Below, piece by piece: positions 43,454 to 52,552 of a DNA stretch of 64,000 nt; within the stretch, counting starts at the first letter, position 1; each line of letters starts with the position of its first letter. This stretch comes from Bacteroidia bacterium. Lineage in GTDB: Bacteria; Bacteroidota; Bacteroidia; J057. The stretch is from the NCBI GenBank assembly GCA_022760475.1, contig JALEFZ010000086.1:1-64000 (forward strand), written 5' to 3'. The position numbers and the translations under genes are program-made. The notes below the pieces were generated by a model. That model was given only the letters and a program-made list of their open reading frames with translations, made no database searches and was not told where the DNA came from.

Positions 43454-44935
43454 TTAAAGCTCAAAAGGCATCATGCGGAATATAGCGCCTGGATTCTCAG
43501 TACCTACATACAAATAGCCATCAGGTCCCATCTCTACATTTCTTACCCTTCCGATGTTGCGCATGATGATTTCTTCTCCTTTGACTGAATCCCCCTCCAT
43601 GATCACCCTTACAAGGTAATTGAACCTCAAGGAACCTACGATGATATCATCTTCCCATCCAGGGTATTTATCACTTTTTATGAAGGTCATTCCACAAGCC
43701 GCAATGGAAGGAATCCAGTAAAGTTCAGGCTGGAGCATCCCTTCCATTTCTGTTTTCTCTGTAAAAGTGGTGCCATTGTAATTGATGCCATAGGAAATGA
43801 CAGGCCAACCATAATTTTCCCCTGGCATGATCTTATTTAATTCATCACCACCTCTAGGCCCATGCTCGTGCTCCCATATTTTACCTGTTTTGGGGTGCAT
43901 GGCCAAACCTTGTGGATTTCTGTGCCCATATGAATAAATGGATGGCATGGCACCCTCCCTACCTACGAATGGATTGTCCTTCGGTATGCTGCCATCATCA
44001 TTGATTCGGTGAATTTTTCCTCCATGGTTATCAAGATTCTGGGGATTAATGTCTCTTTTTCCCCTATCCCCCATAGAAAAGTACAAATAGCCTTCCTTAT
44101 CGAACTCTAGCCTGGAGCCAAAGTGATGGTGAGTCCCCCAATAAGGCGACCCTTCAAATATTTCCTTTAGCTCGGTGAAGGCATCAGCTTCATATTTGGC
44201 TCTGACTATGGCTGTCGTCACCTTTGTCCCTCCCTCCTGGGGTTTGGAGTAAGACATATAAACCAAGGAATTCTCTTTGAAATTTGGGTGTAGCTCTATG
44301 TCGAGCATCCCACCTTGACCTCGGCTTCTTACCTTTGGGCTTCCACTGATTAAGTGTAGTTTCCCGTCTTTAGACAAACGATAAACCAAGCCTCCACGGT
44401 CTGTTACCAGCATATCTCCATTTGGCAAAAATTCCATTCCCCAAGGAATTTCTACTTCACTTTTATCAAATAATAGGGTGTCAAGTTGAATTCCCAATAC
44501 TTCGGTGGTAAAGGTATCCGAGCCTGGGGTTCCTAATTCTGGGCTAAATTGCTTTTGATAATCCAGGGCTTTTAATACAAAATCAACCAACTCTTTTACT
44601 TCATCGTCTGTAAATGTCGTGTCAAATGCAGGCATACCATCAGCAGGATATCCATTTTTGATCCCAGAGAAAAGAGATTCTCTATCCATGCCATGCTGCC
44701 ACACGCGGTCTACAAAGGCCTGCATTTTGCTTCCATGGCAACCTGAACAATAATTTTGGTAATTCTTTTCTGCTTGCGCAAAATCCCGGCTTTCATCATA
44801 ATAAGTGATGTTACCTTTTTGATTCTGCCACCTACTGCCTTTCTTGGCTGTGTTGCATCCAAAAGCGATTAAAAGGAAGACCAGAGCAGAAATTGCCGCG
44901 ATCCTTCGAACTGTTAGTAGTTTACTGAGCTTCAT
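43454..44935 (-). CDS. Lipoprotein: cytochrome c plus PQQ-dependent sugar dehydrogenase
   Basis: From the ATG at 44935 this is a 493-residue lipoprotein (IAAISALVFLLIAFGCNT). A small cytochrome c domain follows, with the haem motif CSGCH near residue 65 and a downstream Met (GYPADGMPAFD). The rest is a six-bladed beta-propeller of the soluble aldose dehydrogenase type: PWGMEFLPNGDMLVTDRGG, GMLDIELHPNF, SMGDRGKRD, YSYGHRNPQGLAMHP and EHEHGPRGGDELN. It should oxidise a sugar with PQQ and pass electrons to its own haem in the periplasm. No PQQ synthesis genes are in the window, so the cofactor may be imported. Confidence 0.9.
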   Translation of the reverse strand: MKLSKLLTVRRIAAISALVFLLIAFGCNTAKKGSRWQNQKGNITYYDESRDFAQAEKNYQNYCSGCHGSKMQAFVDRVWQHGMDRESLFSGIKNGYPADGMPAFDTTFTDDEVKELVDFVLKALDYQKQFSPELGTPGSDTFTTEVLGIQLDTLLFDKSEVEIPWGMEFLPNGDMLVTDRGGLVYRLSKDGKLHLISGSPKVRSRGQGGMLDIELHPNFKENSLVYMSYSKPQEGGTKVTTAIVRAKYEADAFTELKEIFEGSPYWGTHHHFGSRLEFDKEGYLYFSMGDRGKRDINPQNLDNHGGKIHRINDDGSIPKDNPFVGREGAMPSIYSYGHRNPQGLAMHPKTGKIWEHEHGPRGGDELNKIMPGENYGWPVISYGINYNGTTFTEKTEMEGMLQPELYWIPSIAACGMTFIKSDKYPGWEDDIIVGSLRFNYLVRVIMEGDSVKGEEIIMRNIGRVRNVEMGPDGYLYVGTENPGAIFRMMPFEL

Positions 44936-44988
44936 TACTTGGTGATGTGATTTATGCTCCAAATTACATCAAAAAGCCCGTTTTGTTT

Positions 44989-46323
44989 TTATTTAAGCCA
45001 AATTCTATGTGTGCTTTGTCCATGGGGAGACAAAATGTAGACTTGATATAAACCCGAAGGTATGTGCTTGGGAAGCTGAAAGGATTGTGAAAACTCCTCC
45101 GTATTTAACCAGCTTTCAAATACTTTTTTCCCATTCATTCCCAATACCCTTAAGCGTGAGGATGGCGATACATCAGCCCGAATTCTAAGAATTCTCGAAG
45201 CTGACAACCACACCTGATATGGATTCTGTGATTGGAGATCTTTTATGGAAATGGGTTTAGAAAAGGTCTTACCCGATGATCCTGCTACAACAAGCCTGAT
45301 CCACTTGAAACCAACAAGCTTACTTAAGCTGGTTTGGCTAGACCAGTTATTCAGGCCTGAGCTTTCTTGTTTCAAGGATTCAGAATGGATTTTGTAGTAG
45401 GTCTTATCATCTTTTGAAACTTCTACAAATAAATGATAGCTCCCACGATCCATTAGAATACTTGCTGCAAGTCCCAATATGTTTTGATCCTCCTCTGAGT
45501 TAGATAGACTAAACTCCAATATTCTTGCCTCCAAAGATAAAAGGGTCAAGCATCCACAGTACATGACATTGGTATCAATGCTTCCGGTAAATACATCTAT
45601 ATAGGGTGAGGTGAGGGGAGGGGTTTGGTCACAGAAATCAATCATCCCTGTTAATGACCCACTCGCGTCAACTGTAGAACTTGAACTGACATCAAAATAG
45701 GCACAACCATCACCTGGACTAGGCCCAATGATGTTTCCATTAACTTCAAAGTCCATGGTATACACTTTACCAACCGCCTCCACACAAATATTTCCTGTAT
45801 CCTGACGGAAGGTGTTGTCTACCACCAAGACGCCTCCATTCAGAAAATCTCCGCTTAGAAGAGCATCATTTGAAATGTTGATGGAATCCTGGTTGCAGAA
45901 TTCCGCATCCGGATCGGAAAGGTTGAAATCACCTGACACCGTTAATAGGTTATAGTTCACCATCTGCCCACCACTAATTTCTAAATCCCCTCCAACCGAA
46001 AGCTCTCCGTTGTTGATAAACAAACCATCCTCTACTTCAACGTTATTATCCACATCAATGGATCCATTGTTCACGATCATAGCTCCAGGATCTGTAATGG
46101 TAATGTTCCAGTTTCCTGTTATGGTCGCTCCTGCCGCAATACACAGCTTGTCTGAGCTGCTGTTCAAGGTATAAGTTGGATTACTTACCGCTCCTGATAG
46201 CGTAATCGTACAACCTGAGGTTCCGGCATCACTTCCACAAGTTACGCATTGTCCAAAGGACTGATAAAATGAGAATAAAAAGAAAAGGAATACTAATGCA
46301 TAAGTTTGAGGCAGCTTTTCCAT
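44989..46323 (-). CDS. Secreted T9SS cargo protein with parallel beta-helix repeats
   Basis: This 444-residue protein starts with a signal peptide (TYALVFLFFLFSFYQSFG). A Cys-rich stretch (CVTCGSDAGTSGC) follows. A repetitive region (~60-170) comprises short turns such as NNGSIDVDNNVEVEDGLFIN and GGDLEISGGQM that would stack as a beta helix. The C-terminal ~75 residues (RVLGMNGKKVFESW, then IPSGLYQVYILSPHGQS and a final basic strand) fit the type A sorting domain of type IX secretion. It is probably exported to the surface or medium. No enzymatic motif is seen; a binding or adhesion role is possible. Confidence 0.8.
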   Translation of the reverse strand: MEKLPQTYALVFLFFLFSFYQSFGQCVTCGSDAGTSGCTITLSGAVSNPTYTLNSSSDKLCIAAGATITGNWNITITDPGAMIVNNGSIDVDNNVEVEDGLFINNGELSVGGDLEISGGQMVNYNLLTVSGDFNLSDPDAEFCNQDSINISNDALLSGDFLNGGVLVVDNTFRQDTGNICVEAVGKVYTMDFEVNGNIIGPSPGDGCAYFDVSSSSTVDASGSLTGMIDFCDQTPPLTSPYIDVFTGSIDTNVMYCGCLTLLSLEARILEFSLSNSEEDQNILGLAASILMDRGSYHLFVEVSKDDKTYYKIHSESLKQESSGLNNWSSQTSLSKLVGFKWIRLVVAGSSGKTFSKPISIKDLQSQNPYQVWLSASRILRIRADVSPSSRLRVLGMNGKKVFESWLNTEEFSQSFQLPKHIPSGLYQVYILSPHGQSTHRIWLK

Positions 46324-46449
46324 GTGTCTTAACTTTTCAGAAAGTTGAGACTTGTGCCTCAGAAATGATATAGCTATGAATCTGATAAATTACATGAGTT
46401 GGATTATATGGATTTCTGACTTTAAATTCTCATATATTTAATACGAGAA

Positions 46450-46489
46450 TGTAAAATAAAAAAAGGAAGCCTGTCAGACTTCCCTTTTT
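46450..46489. terminator. Terminator after the suf operon
   Basis: GGAAG (46465-46469) and CTTCC (46479-46483) form a short stem flanked by A-runs on the left and T-runs on the right, so it can act on the minus strand after sufS. Confidence 0.65.
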
Positions 46490-46510
46490 AGATCACTGGT
46501 GAAGTAATTT

Positions 46511-47749
46511 TTATTTTTTTCCAAACATACTTTTTACCCTTTGCAGCCCATCTACCAGTTTATCTATTTCTTCTTTGGTGTTGTAAAAGGCGAAAGAAGC
46601 TCTGATGGTACCAGGAATTTCGAACCTTTTCATGAGGGGTTGAGTACAATGATGTCCTGTCCTTACGGCTATCCCCAACTGATCCAAAATAGTTCCAGCA
46701 TCGTAGGGATGAATGTCATCCAAAAGGAAGGATATCACACTGGCTTTTTTTTCAGCCGTCCCAATGATTCTCATACCTTTAATCTCATTGAATCGCTCGG
46801 TTCCATAGTCCAAAAGCTCCTTTTCTCTATTGGAAATGTAATCATAGCCGATTCTATTAATAAATTCTACGCCTGCTCCCAGGCCTATTACACCAGCAAT
46901 ATTGGGTGTTCCTGCTTCGAATTTATGAGGCAAATCATTGAAGGTGGTCTTTTCAAAGCTCACCGTATCAATCATGTCTCCTCCACCCATATAAGGGGGC
47001 ATTTGATTAAGTAATTCTTCTTTGCCGTAGAGGACACCTACCCCTGTAGGTGCAAACATCTTGTGGCCTGAGAAAACCAAAAAGTCAGGCTCTAATTCTT
47101 GAACATCAATGCTTTGATGGGGGACTACCTGAGCGCCGTCAATCAGGATTGCTGCTCCTTGTTTACGTGCTGCTTCGATAATTTCCTTCACTGGATTGAT
47201 GGTTCCCAGGGAATTGGAAGTATGTACGATGGATACCAATTTGGTTTTAGGAGACAACAGCTTGTGGTATTCCTCCATCAAAAGCTCTCCCTTGTCATTG
47301 ACTGGGATTACTTTCAATATAGCCTTCTTTCTTTCTGCCAATAGTTGCCAAGGGACAATGTTGGAGTGATGCTCCATGTAGGAAATGATGATTTCATCAC
47401 CTTCATGGATAAATTTTTCTCCGAATGAATGAGCAACCAGGTTAATGCCCTCCGTGGTACCTTTGGTGTAGATGACCTCATGCTCATGCTTGGCATTGAT
47501 CATGCTTTGAATCAACTTGCGGGTATGCTCATAGGCATTGGTTGCGGTTTGACTCAGAAAGTGAACTCCACGGTGAACATTGGAGTTTTCATGCTCATAA
47601 TAATGGTTTATGCGATCAATAACCGATTGAGGCTTTTGTGAAGTTGCCGCATTATCAAAGTAGACAATGTCTTTCCCATGAACTTTTTCTCCAAGTGTGG
47701 GAAATTCCTGCCTGATTTTATTTATATCCAATTGAGTCAATTCCATCAT
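46511..47749 (-). CDS. sufS: Cysteine desulfurase SufS
   Basis: This 412-residue PLP enzyme takes sulfur from cysteine for Fe-S assembly. The PLP-binding Lys is in FSGHKMFAPTGVGVL near residue 230, and the catalytic Cys is in VRTGHHCTQPLM near 367, as in group II desulfurases. It is the last gene of sufB-sufC-sufD-sufS; a hairpin separates it from sufD. Two ATG codons open the frame (47749 and 47746). A SufE partner gene is not present in the window. Confidence 0.97.
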   Translation of the reverse strand: MMELTQLDINKIRQEFPTLGEKVHGKDIVYFDNAATSQKPQSVIDRINHYYEHENSNVHRGVHFLSQTATNAYEHTRKLIQSMINAKHEHEVIYTKGTTEGINLVAHSFGEKFIHEGDEIIISYMEHHSNIVPWQLLAERKKAILKVIPVNDKGELLMEEYHKLLSPKTKLVSIVHTSNSLGTINPVKEIIEAARKQGAAILIDGAQVVPHQSIDVQELEPDFLVFSGHKMFAPTGVGVLYGKEELLNQMPPYMGGGDMIDTVSFEKTTFNDLPHKFEAGTPNIAGVIGLGAGVEFINRIGYDYISNREKELLDYGTERFNEIKGMRIIGTAEKKASVISFLLDDIHPYDAGTILDQLGIAVRTGHHCTQPLMKRFEIPGTIRASFAFYNTKEEIDKLVDGLQRVKSMFGKK

Positions 47750-47755
47750 TTATCC

Positions 47756-47797
47756 AATTAAAAAACGCTGACCCGCCAGCATATACCGGGGCCAGCG
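47756..47797 (-). terminator. Hairpin between sufD and sufS
   Basis: On the minus strand CGCTG-G-CCC pairs with GGG-T-CAGCG (plus-strand span 47766-47797), followed by TTTTTTAATT. It lies between sufD and sufS, so sufS expression may be reduced relative to sufBCD or depend on read-through. Confidence 0.6.
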
Positions 47798-47815
47798 CTT
47801 GATTAGGTAAAATAT

Positions 47816-49108
47816 TTAGTATCTATCGCTTACCAGTTGTTCCAGGTATTCCTGAACCGGTTCTAGCGAAATATTTTCGATGACTTCCAGCGTAAACGCA
47901 TGAATCATCAGCTTACGAGCTTTGTCTTCAGATAGTCCTCTTGCCTTGAGGTAGAACATTGCCTCCTTGTCAAGCTGCCCAGTGGTAGCTCCATGAGAAC
48001 ATTTTACATCATCCGCATAGATTTCCAACTGCGGTTTAGTGAAAATATTAGCAGTTTTGGTGAGTAGAATGTTTCTATTGGATTGATAGGCATTCGTTTT
48101 TTGAGCATCTCTGAATACATTGATCCTACCAGTGAATGCACCTGTAGATTTCTCATCAAGGATCCCTTTGTACAACTCATTTGAGAAGCAATTGGGCTCT
48201 TGGTGATTTACCTGAGTAAAGTTGTCAACGTGCTGACGACCGTTCAACAGGTAAGTTCCCATAAGGTGGGTTTCTGTATTCTGATCATTCAATCGAAAAA
48301 TCAGGTTATTGCGAACCAAATCGCCCCCCATGGTAATGGTAAATACAGATGCCTTGCTATCCCTTCCTTGATGTACCTCTGTATGGTCAATCTGAGAGGC
48401 TTCACTTCCTTCCAATTGAAGTTTGATATATTCCAGCTGAGCATTTGCACCTACAGTTACCTCATGTAGGTTGTTGCGTAGCGTACTTCCTTCGCCGATC
48501 GTGTAGAAGGATTCTACCACCTTTGCAGAAGCATTGTCTTCAACGACCAGGAGGTTTCTATGCTGGAGTGCAATATCATTACCTTCAGGCGTAGAAATAT
48601 GAACGATCTGAACAGGATGCTCGGCAATCTTTCCTTTGGGAACATATATCAATAATCCCTGATCTGCATAGGCGGTATTGATTGCTGAGAAAAGGTTGTT
48701 TTCAGAAGCAACAAGCTTACCAAAATATTTATTCAGTACTTCCAGCGATTCTCCTTTCACATGATGAAAGGGCACCAAGTGAAGGTTTCCTTCATTCAAG
48801 CCAAGACTGGAAAGTTCCTCTTTATAAACTCCATTAACAAATACCAACACATCCGACACCAATCCCTCAATTTTGAAAGGATCGACATCTGAAATTTCTG
48901 ATGGAGAAGGAGTAACAAAGTTCTTCTTTTGAAGAGACTCCAGGCTGGTATATTTCCAGTCTTCCATCCTGCGGTTAGGAATCTCTAATTTTTCGAGTGC
49001 AGCCTGAGCTTGTTCGCGAACAGAAGGAACCAATGCTTTTCCATTCAGGTTTTTCCTGAATGATTTTAAAAGCTCCTCCTTGGATGTATTCAAGGTCGAA
49101 TTTGACAT
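47816..49108 (-). CDS. sufD: Fe-S assembly scaffold subunit SufD
   Basis: This 430-residue protein is the SufB-like partner in the SufBC2D scaffold that builds and hands over Fe-S clusters. Its beta-helical core is apparent from residues ~130-350, and the C-terminal signature runs KCSHGATTGQLDKEAMFYLKARG, the usual SufD hallmark (with the H-G-A-T block). It starts 24 bp after the sufC stop codon, within the same transcript. Confidence 0.95.
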   Translation of the reverse strand: MSNSTLNTSKEELLKSFRKNLNGKALVPSVREQAQAALEKLEIPNRRMEDWKYTSLESLQKKNFVTPSPSEISDVDPFKIEGLVSDVLVFVNGVYKEELSSLGLNEGNLHLVPFHHVKGESLEVLNKYFGKLVASENNLFSAINTAYADQGLLIYVPKGKIAEHPVQIVHISTPEGNDIALQHRNLLVVEDNASAKVVESFYTIGEGSTLRNNLHEVTVGANAQLEYIKLQLEGSEASQIDHTEVHQGRDSKASVFTITMGGDLVRNNLIFRLNDQNTETHLMGTYLLNGRQHVDNFTQVNHQEPNCFSNELYKGILDEKSTGAFTGRINVFRDAQKTNAYQSNRNILLTKTANIFTKPQLEIYADDVKCSHGATTGQLDKEAMFYLKARGLSEDKARKLMIHAFTLEVIENISLEPVQEYLEQLVSDRY

Positions 49109-49132
49109 AATAACCGTAATTTTTTAATGATA

Positions 49133-49885
49133 CTAGGCTGCAACTTCTTCCTTGATCCAATCGTAACCTTTTTCCTCTAGTTCCAAGGCCAATTCTTTGC
49201 CACCAGATTTTACTATTCTTCCTTTGTAAAGGACATGTACAAAATCAGGTACAATATGATCGAGTAATCTTTGGTAGTGGGTAATTACCAGGAAAGACCT
49301 TTCTGGGCTTCTAAGTTTGTTTACTGCATTTGAAACAATCCTAAGTGCATCGATATCCAGGCCTGAATCAGTTTCGTCAAGTATGGCCAGTTTGGGCTCC
49401 AGCATAGCCATCTGGAAGATTTCGTTGCGCTTTTTCTCTCCGCCTGAGAAGCCTTCATTCACCGAACGCTTGGTAAGATTGGAGTCCAGTTCAACGATTT
49501 GCTGTTTCTCCTTCATCAATTTCAGGAATTGACCTGCGGTAAGGGCTTCCTGCTCACGATACTCCCTCACAGAGTTTACAGAAGTACGTAGGAAATTGGT
49601 CATGGAGACACCCGGGATTTCAACAGGATATTGGAAGGCTAGAAAAAGTCCTTCTCCTGCGCGCTCATCCGGCTCAAGATCAAGTAGGTCTTTTCCATCA
49701 AAATCAACCTCTCCTCCAGTAACTTCATACTCTTCTCTTCCTGCGAGCACAGACGCAAGCGTAGACTTTCCTGAACCGTTTGGACCCATGATCGCATGGA
49801 CTTCCCCTGGATTAATGGTTAGGTTTAGGCCTTTTAGGATTTCCTGACCATCTATAGATGCTTGAAGGTTTTTAATTGTAAGCAT
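49133..49885 (-). CDS. sufC: Fe-S assembly ATPase SufC
   Basis: A 250-residue ABC ATPase that drives the SufBCD scaffold in the cytoplasm. Walker A is [11 protein letters not shown] near residue 35, the signature motif is [11 protein letters not shown], the Walker B run is [16 protein letters not shown] and the switch His is in [12 protein letters not shown]. The [10 protein letters not shown] form of the signature is specific to SufC. It follows sufB by 46 bp. Confidence 0.97.
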   Translation of the reverse strand: MLTIKNLQASIDGQEILKGLNLTINPGEVHAIMGPNGSGKSTLASVLAGREEYEVTGGEVDFDGKDLLDLEPDERAGEGLFLAFQYPVEIPGVSMTNFLRTSVNSVREYREQEALTAGQFLKLMKEKQQIVELDSNLTKRSVNEGFSGGEKKRNEIFQMAMLEPKLAILDETDSGLDIDALRIVSNAVNKLRSPERSFLVITHYQRLLDHIVPDFVHVLYKGRIVKSGGKELALELEEKGYDWIKEEVAA

Positions 49886-49931
49886 ATGTGTGAATGCGAA
49901 TGATGTTGTTGTTCTAATGTTTGGCTAGTTT

Positions 49932-51413
49932 TTATCCAACAGACCCTTCAAGGGAAATGGACAATAATTTTTGAGCTTCGACTGCGAATTCCATTGGCAA
50001 CTGATTCAGTACTTCCCTGGCATACCCATTAACAATCATGGATACAGCTTTTTCTTCGTCAAGTCCTCTTTGTAGACAATAGAATATTTGGTCTTCCCCA
50101 ATCTTGGAGGTTGTTGCTTCATGTTCTACCATCCCCGTCGGATTTCCGACTTCTATATATGGGAAAGTATGTGCCCCACACTGATCACCGATCAGCAAAG
50201 AATCACATTGCGAGAAGTTTCTAGCATTTTCAGCTCCATTCATGACTTTCACCAATCCTCGATAGCTGTTGTTAGACTTTCCAGCCGAAATACCCTTCGA
50301 GACAATCAAAGACTTGGTATTTTTCCCCATGTGGACCATTTTGGTTCCTGTATCGGCTTGCTGTCGTCCGTTGGTAACAGCTACTGAGTAAAACTCTCCT
50401 TCAGAATTGTTTCCTTTCAGGATCACAGAAGGATACTTCCAGGTGATGGCAGAACCAGTTTCAACCTGTGTCCAACTGATTTTGGAGTTGTCTCCACGAC
50501 AGATGCCTCTCTTCGTTACGAAGTTATAGATACCCCCTGCACCAGTTTCAGGATTACCTGGGTACCAGTTTTGGACAGTGGAGTATTTGATTTCAGAGTC
50601 TTTTTCTGCTATGAGTTCTACTACGGCTGCATGCAGCTGATTTTCATCTCTCATGGGGGCGGTACAGCCCTCCAGATAACTGACATAAGAGCCTTCTTCA
50701 GCTACAATGAGAGTTCTTTCAAACTGACCGGTATTCTGCTCGTTGATTCGAAAGTAGGTAGACAGTTCCATCGGACATCTTACTCCTTTGGGGATATAGA
50801 CGAAAGAACCATCAGTAAATACAGCAGAGTTAAGTGCTGCGAAGTAGTTGTCAGTTCTAGGAACTACAGAACCAATATATTTTTTGATCAACTCAGGATA
50901 CTCATGTACAGCTTCAGAAAAAGACATGAAGATGATACCCAGTTCAGCAAGTTTTTCCTTGTAAGTAGTCTTGACAGATACAGAGTCAATCACTGCATCT
51001 ACGGCTACCCCTGCAAGCATTTTTTGTTCCTGTAAAGGAATGCCCAATTTTTCAAAGGTTTTGATCAATTCAGGATCAACCTCATCCAGGCTCTCATACT
51101 GCGGCTTTTTCTTAGGTGCAGCATAATAATATATGTCCTGGTAGTCTATGGGGGGATAATCAACATGTGCCCAGTCAGGCTCCTCCATCTTTTGCCAGAT
51201 CTCGAAAGCCTTAAGCCTCCACTCCAATAGCCATTCAGGCTCATTTTTCTTGGAAGAAATCAGACGTATGATGTCTTCGTTAAGCCCCTTCGGAGCCTTG
51301 TCCGTCTCGATTTCAGTTACCCAACCGTATTCGTACTTTTTTTCTGTAAACTCCTGGATGATTTTCTCATCAGGACTCAGTTCTTCAACTTGGAGGGTTT
51401 GGTCTTCAGCCAT
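49932..51413 (-). CDS. sufB: Fe-S assembly scaffold subunit SufB
   Basis: This 493-residue protein is the main scaffold of the SUF system. The SufB signature is clear: [59 protein letters not shown], and near the end [19 protein letters not shown] with the conserved Cys. It is the first gene of the sufBCDS operon. Its promoter region carries two inverted repeats described separately, suggesting transcriptional control of the whole operon. Confidence 0.97.
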   Translation of the reverse strand: MAEDQTLQVEELSPDEKIIQEFTEKKYEYGWVTEIETDKAPKGLNEDIIRLISSKKNEPEWLLEWRLKAFEIWQKMEEPDWAHVDYPPIDYQDIYYYAAPKKKPQYESLDEVDPELIKTFEKLGIPLQEQKMLAGVAVDAVIDSVSVKTTYKEKLAELGIIFMSFSEAVHEYPELIKKYIGSVVPRTDNYFAALNSAVFTDGSFVYIPKGVRCPMELSTYFRINEQNTGQFERTLIVAEEGSYVSYLEGCTAPMRDENQLHAAVVELIAEKDSEIKYSTVQNWYPGNPETGAGGIYNFVTKRGICRGDNSKISWTQVETGSAITWKYPSVILKGNNSEGEFYSVAVTNGRQQADTGTKMVHMGKNTKSLIVSKGISAGKSNNSYRGLVKVMNGAENARNFSQCDSLLIGDQCGAHTFPYIEVGNPTGMVEHEATTSKIGEDQIFYCLQRGLDEEKAVSMIVNGYAREVLNQLPMEFAVEAQKLLSISLEGSVG

Positions 51414-51439
51414 CTTTAAAATGGTTATATTTATTTAGA

Positions 51440-51495
51440 CTTAATCTAATTAAGGTAACAAAAATAAAAGTGATATTGTTTGCAGAATATCACTT
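51440..51495 (-). promoter_or_regulatory. sufB promoter region with two dyads
   Basis: On the minus strand a -7-like TATTTTTG (51466-51459) lies between two inverted repeats. Upstream is AAGTGATATT-N8-AATATCACTT (51495-51468). Downstream is CTTAAT-TAG-ATTAAG (51454-51440), which would sit over the expected start of transcription. A clear -33 box is absent, which fits a promoter needing an activator. The upstream repeat could also be read as a terminator because TTTTATTTTTG follows it. Confidence 0.45.
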
Positions 51496-51709
51496 CTATT
51501 TTATTCTTTCGGAACAGATTTCCTAAAGAGCTAGCAAATATAACAGAAAAAAACATTATACCTAAAATTAGGTAGGCAAATAATGGGACAAAATTGATTA
51601 AATGAAATAATCAATAAACAGCCCTCAGGAACTTATAATAAGTATTTACATGCGATCATATGCCACTTTTTTAATAAAATATGATCCTTTCCTCAGCTTT
51701 GGCATGTAT
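51496..51709. other. AT-rich spacer with small dyads
   Basis: No gene is seen. It holds ACCTAA-AA-TTAGGT (51560-51573) and GATCATAT-N17-ATATGATC (51654-51661 with 51679-51686). The latter lies just past the stop codon of the leftward gene and could be an imperfect terminator or processing site. Confidence 0.4.
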
Positions 51710-52207
51710 TTACTTCTTTGTAGCCATTTGGTAGGTCTTGGCCAATTGAAGGAAGAGTTTTCCTTGCTCTAGCAGTTCCTCCTCGCTCCCATCTCTCGCT
51801 TCGGGCTTTACGGTATAATGGATGACTTCCTCCTCTTCAAAATAAAGTTCGAATTCAGTCCTTTCTCCATCTTTCTCTCCATAACCCATTACCTTGATGA
51901 GTTTGCCATCACCATAATAAAAAATCGTTGAGCTAGTCATCCTGCTTTTTTTTCCATCAATTGTTGTGCTTCCGTCGACCAGGTTTTCCATCATGACCAA
52001 CTCCTGATCCTTTACCATGGACTTGAGGTAATTGGTCATAGAAATGCCGAATTGAGGGACATCTCTGTTGAGGGTATCAACATGGATGGGTATGTCTGAT
52101 TGAAGGATTGTTTTGACTGAAAAATTGATTTTTTCTACGGTAGGATTTGTTTGTCCGAAAGTAAAAACTGTAGTCAATGAAAATAGGATAAAGAGGAATG
52201 TTTTCAT
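51710..52207 (-). CDS. Small secreted protein, unknown
   Basis: This 165-residue protein has a signal peptide (TFLFILFSLTTVFTFG, then QTNPTV). The mature part is a mixed alpha/beta chain with a lysine- and glutamate-rich end and a strand pair (SSTIFYYGDGKLIKVMGYGE, FELYFEEEEVIHYTV), giving the look of a small beta-sheet lipid- or ligand-binding protein. No family is recognised. It is a single gene; a minus-strand hairpin 89 bp upstream belongs to something else or to its leader. Confidence 0.7.
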   Translation of the reverse strand: MKTFLFILFSLTTVFTFGQTNPTVEKINFSVKTILQSDIPIHVDTLNRDVPQFGISMTNYLKSMVKDQELVMMENLVDGSTTIDGKKSRMTSSTIFYYGDGKLIKVMGYGEKDGERTEFELYFEEEEVIHYTVKPEARDGSEEELLEQGKLFLQLAKTYQMATKK

Positions 52208-52552
52208 GATCAGATTCGATTAGGGTAGATATTTAGTGCTTTCAAAGGTGATAAATTCCTGCTCAATATTATAGTTTAGATGGGGTAAATTAAAAATACC
52301 ACCCTGTCGCAGGGTGGTATACACGTCCTAAAGCTTTATTATGAAAAGAAATTCTTAATCAAATTAGTTGTCTTGATAAGTTATACTGAATTGAAGGGAG
52401 AAGGTTAGGGATTTTATGGCTTGCTCGCTGTAAGACCTTACTTACTCGACAAACGGCAAAAACCCCTCTTTTATCTGTCTGTTGCCTTGTGATTTTTTCT
52501 TTAAATTGGTTGGTATTTGAACATTCAATTTCTATAAAAATCTATACCTGCT
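52208..52552. other. Intergenic region with orphan minus-strand terminator
   Basis: 345 bp with no complete gene. It holds a strong terminator-shaped hairpin on the minus strand (52286-52320). Just upstream of it in the minus direction is a 25-codon open stretch (52364-52441) ending in a stop codon, discussed as a possible gene remnant. Confidence 0.5.
52286..52320 (-). terminator. Orphan minus-strand terminator
   Basis: ATACCACCCTG (52296-52306) and CAGGGTGGTAT (52310-52320) form a perfect 11-bp stem with a 3-nt loop. On the minus strand it is followed by TTTTTAATTT. No leftward gene ends before it in the window. Confidence 0.8.
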
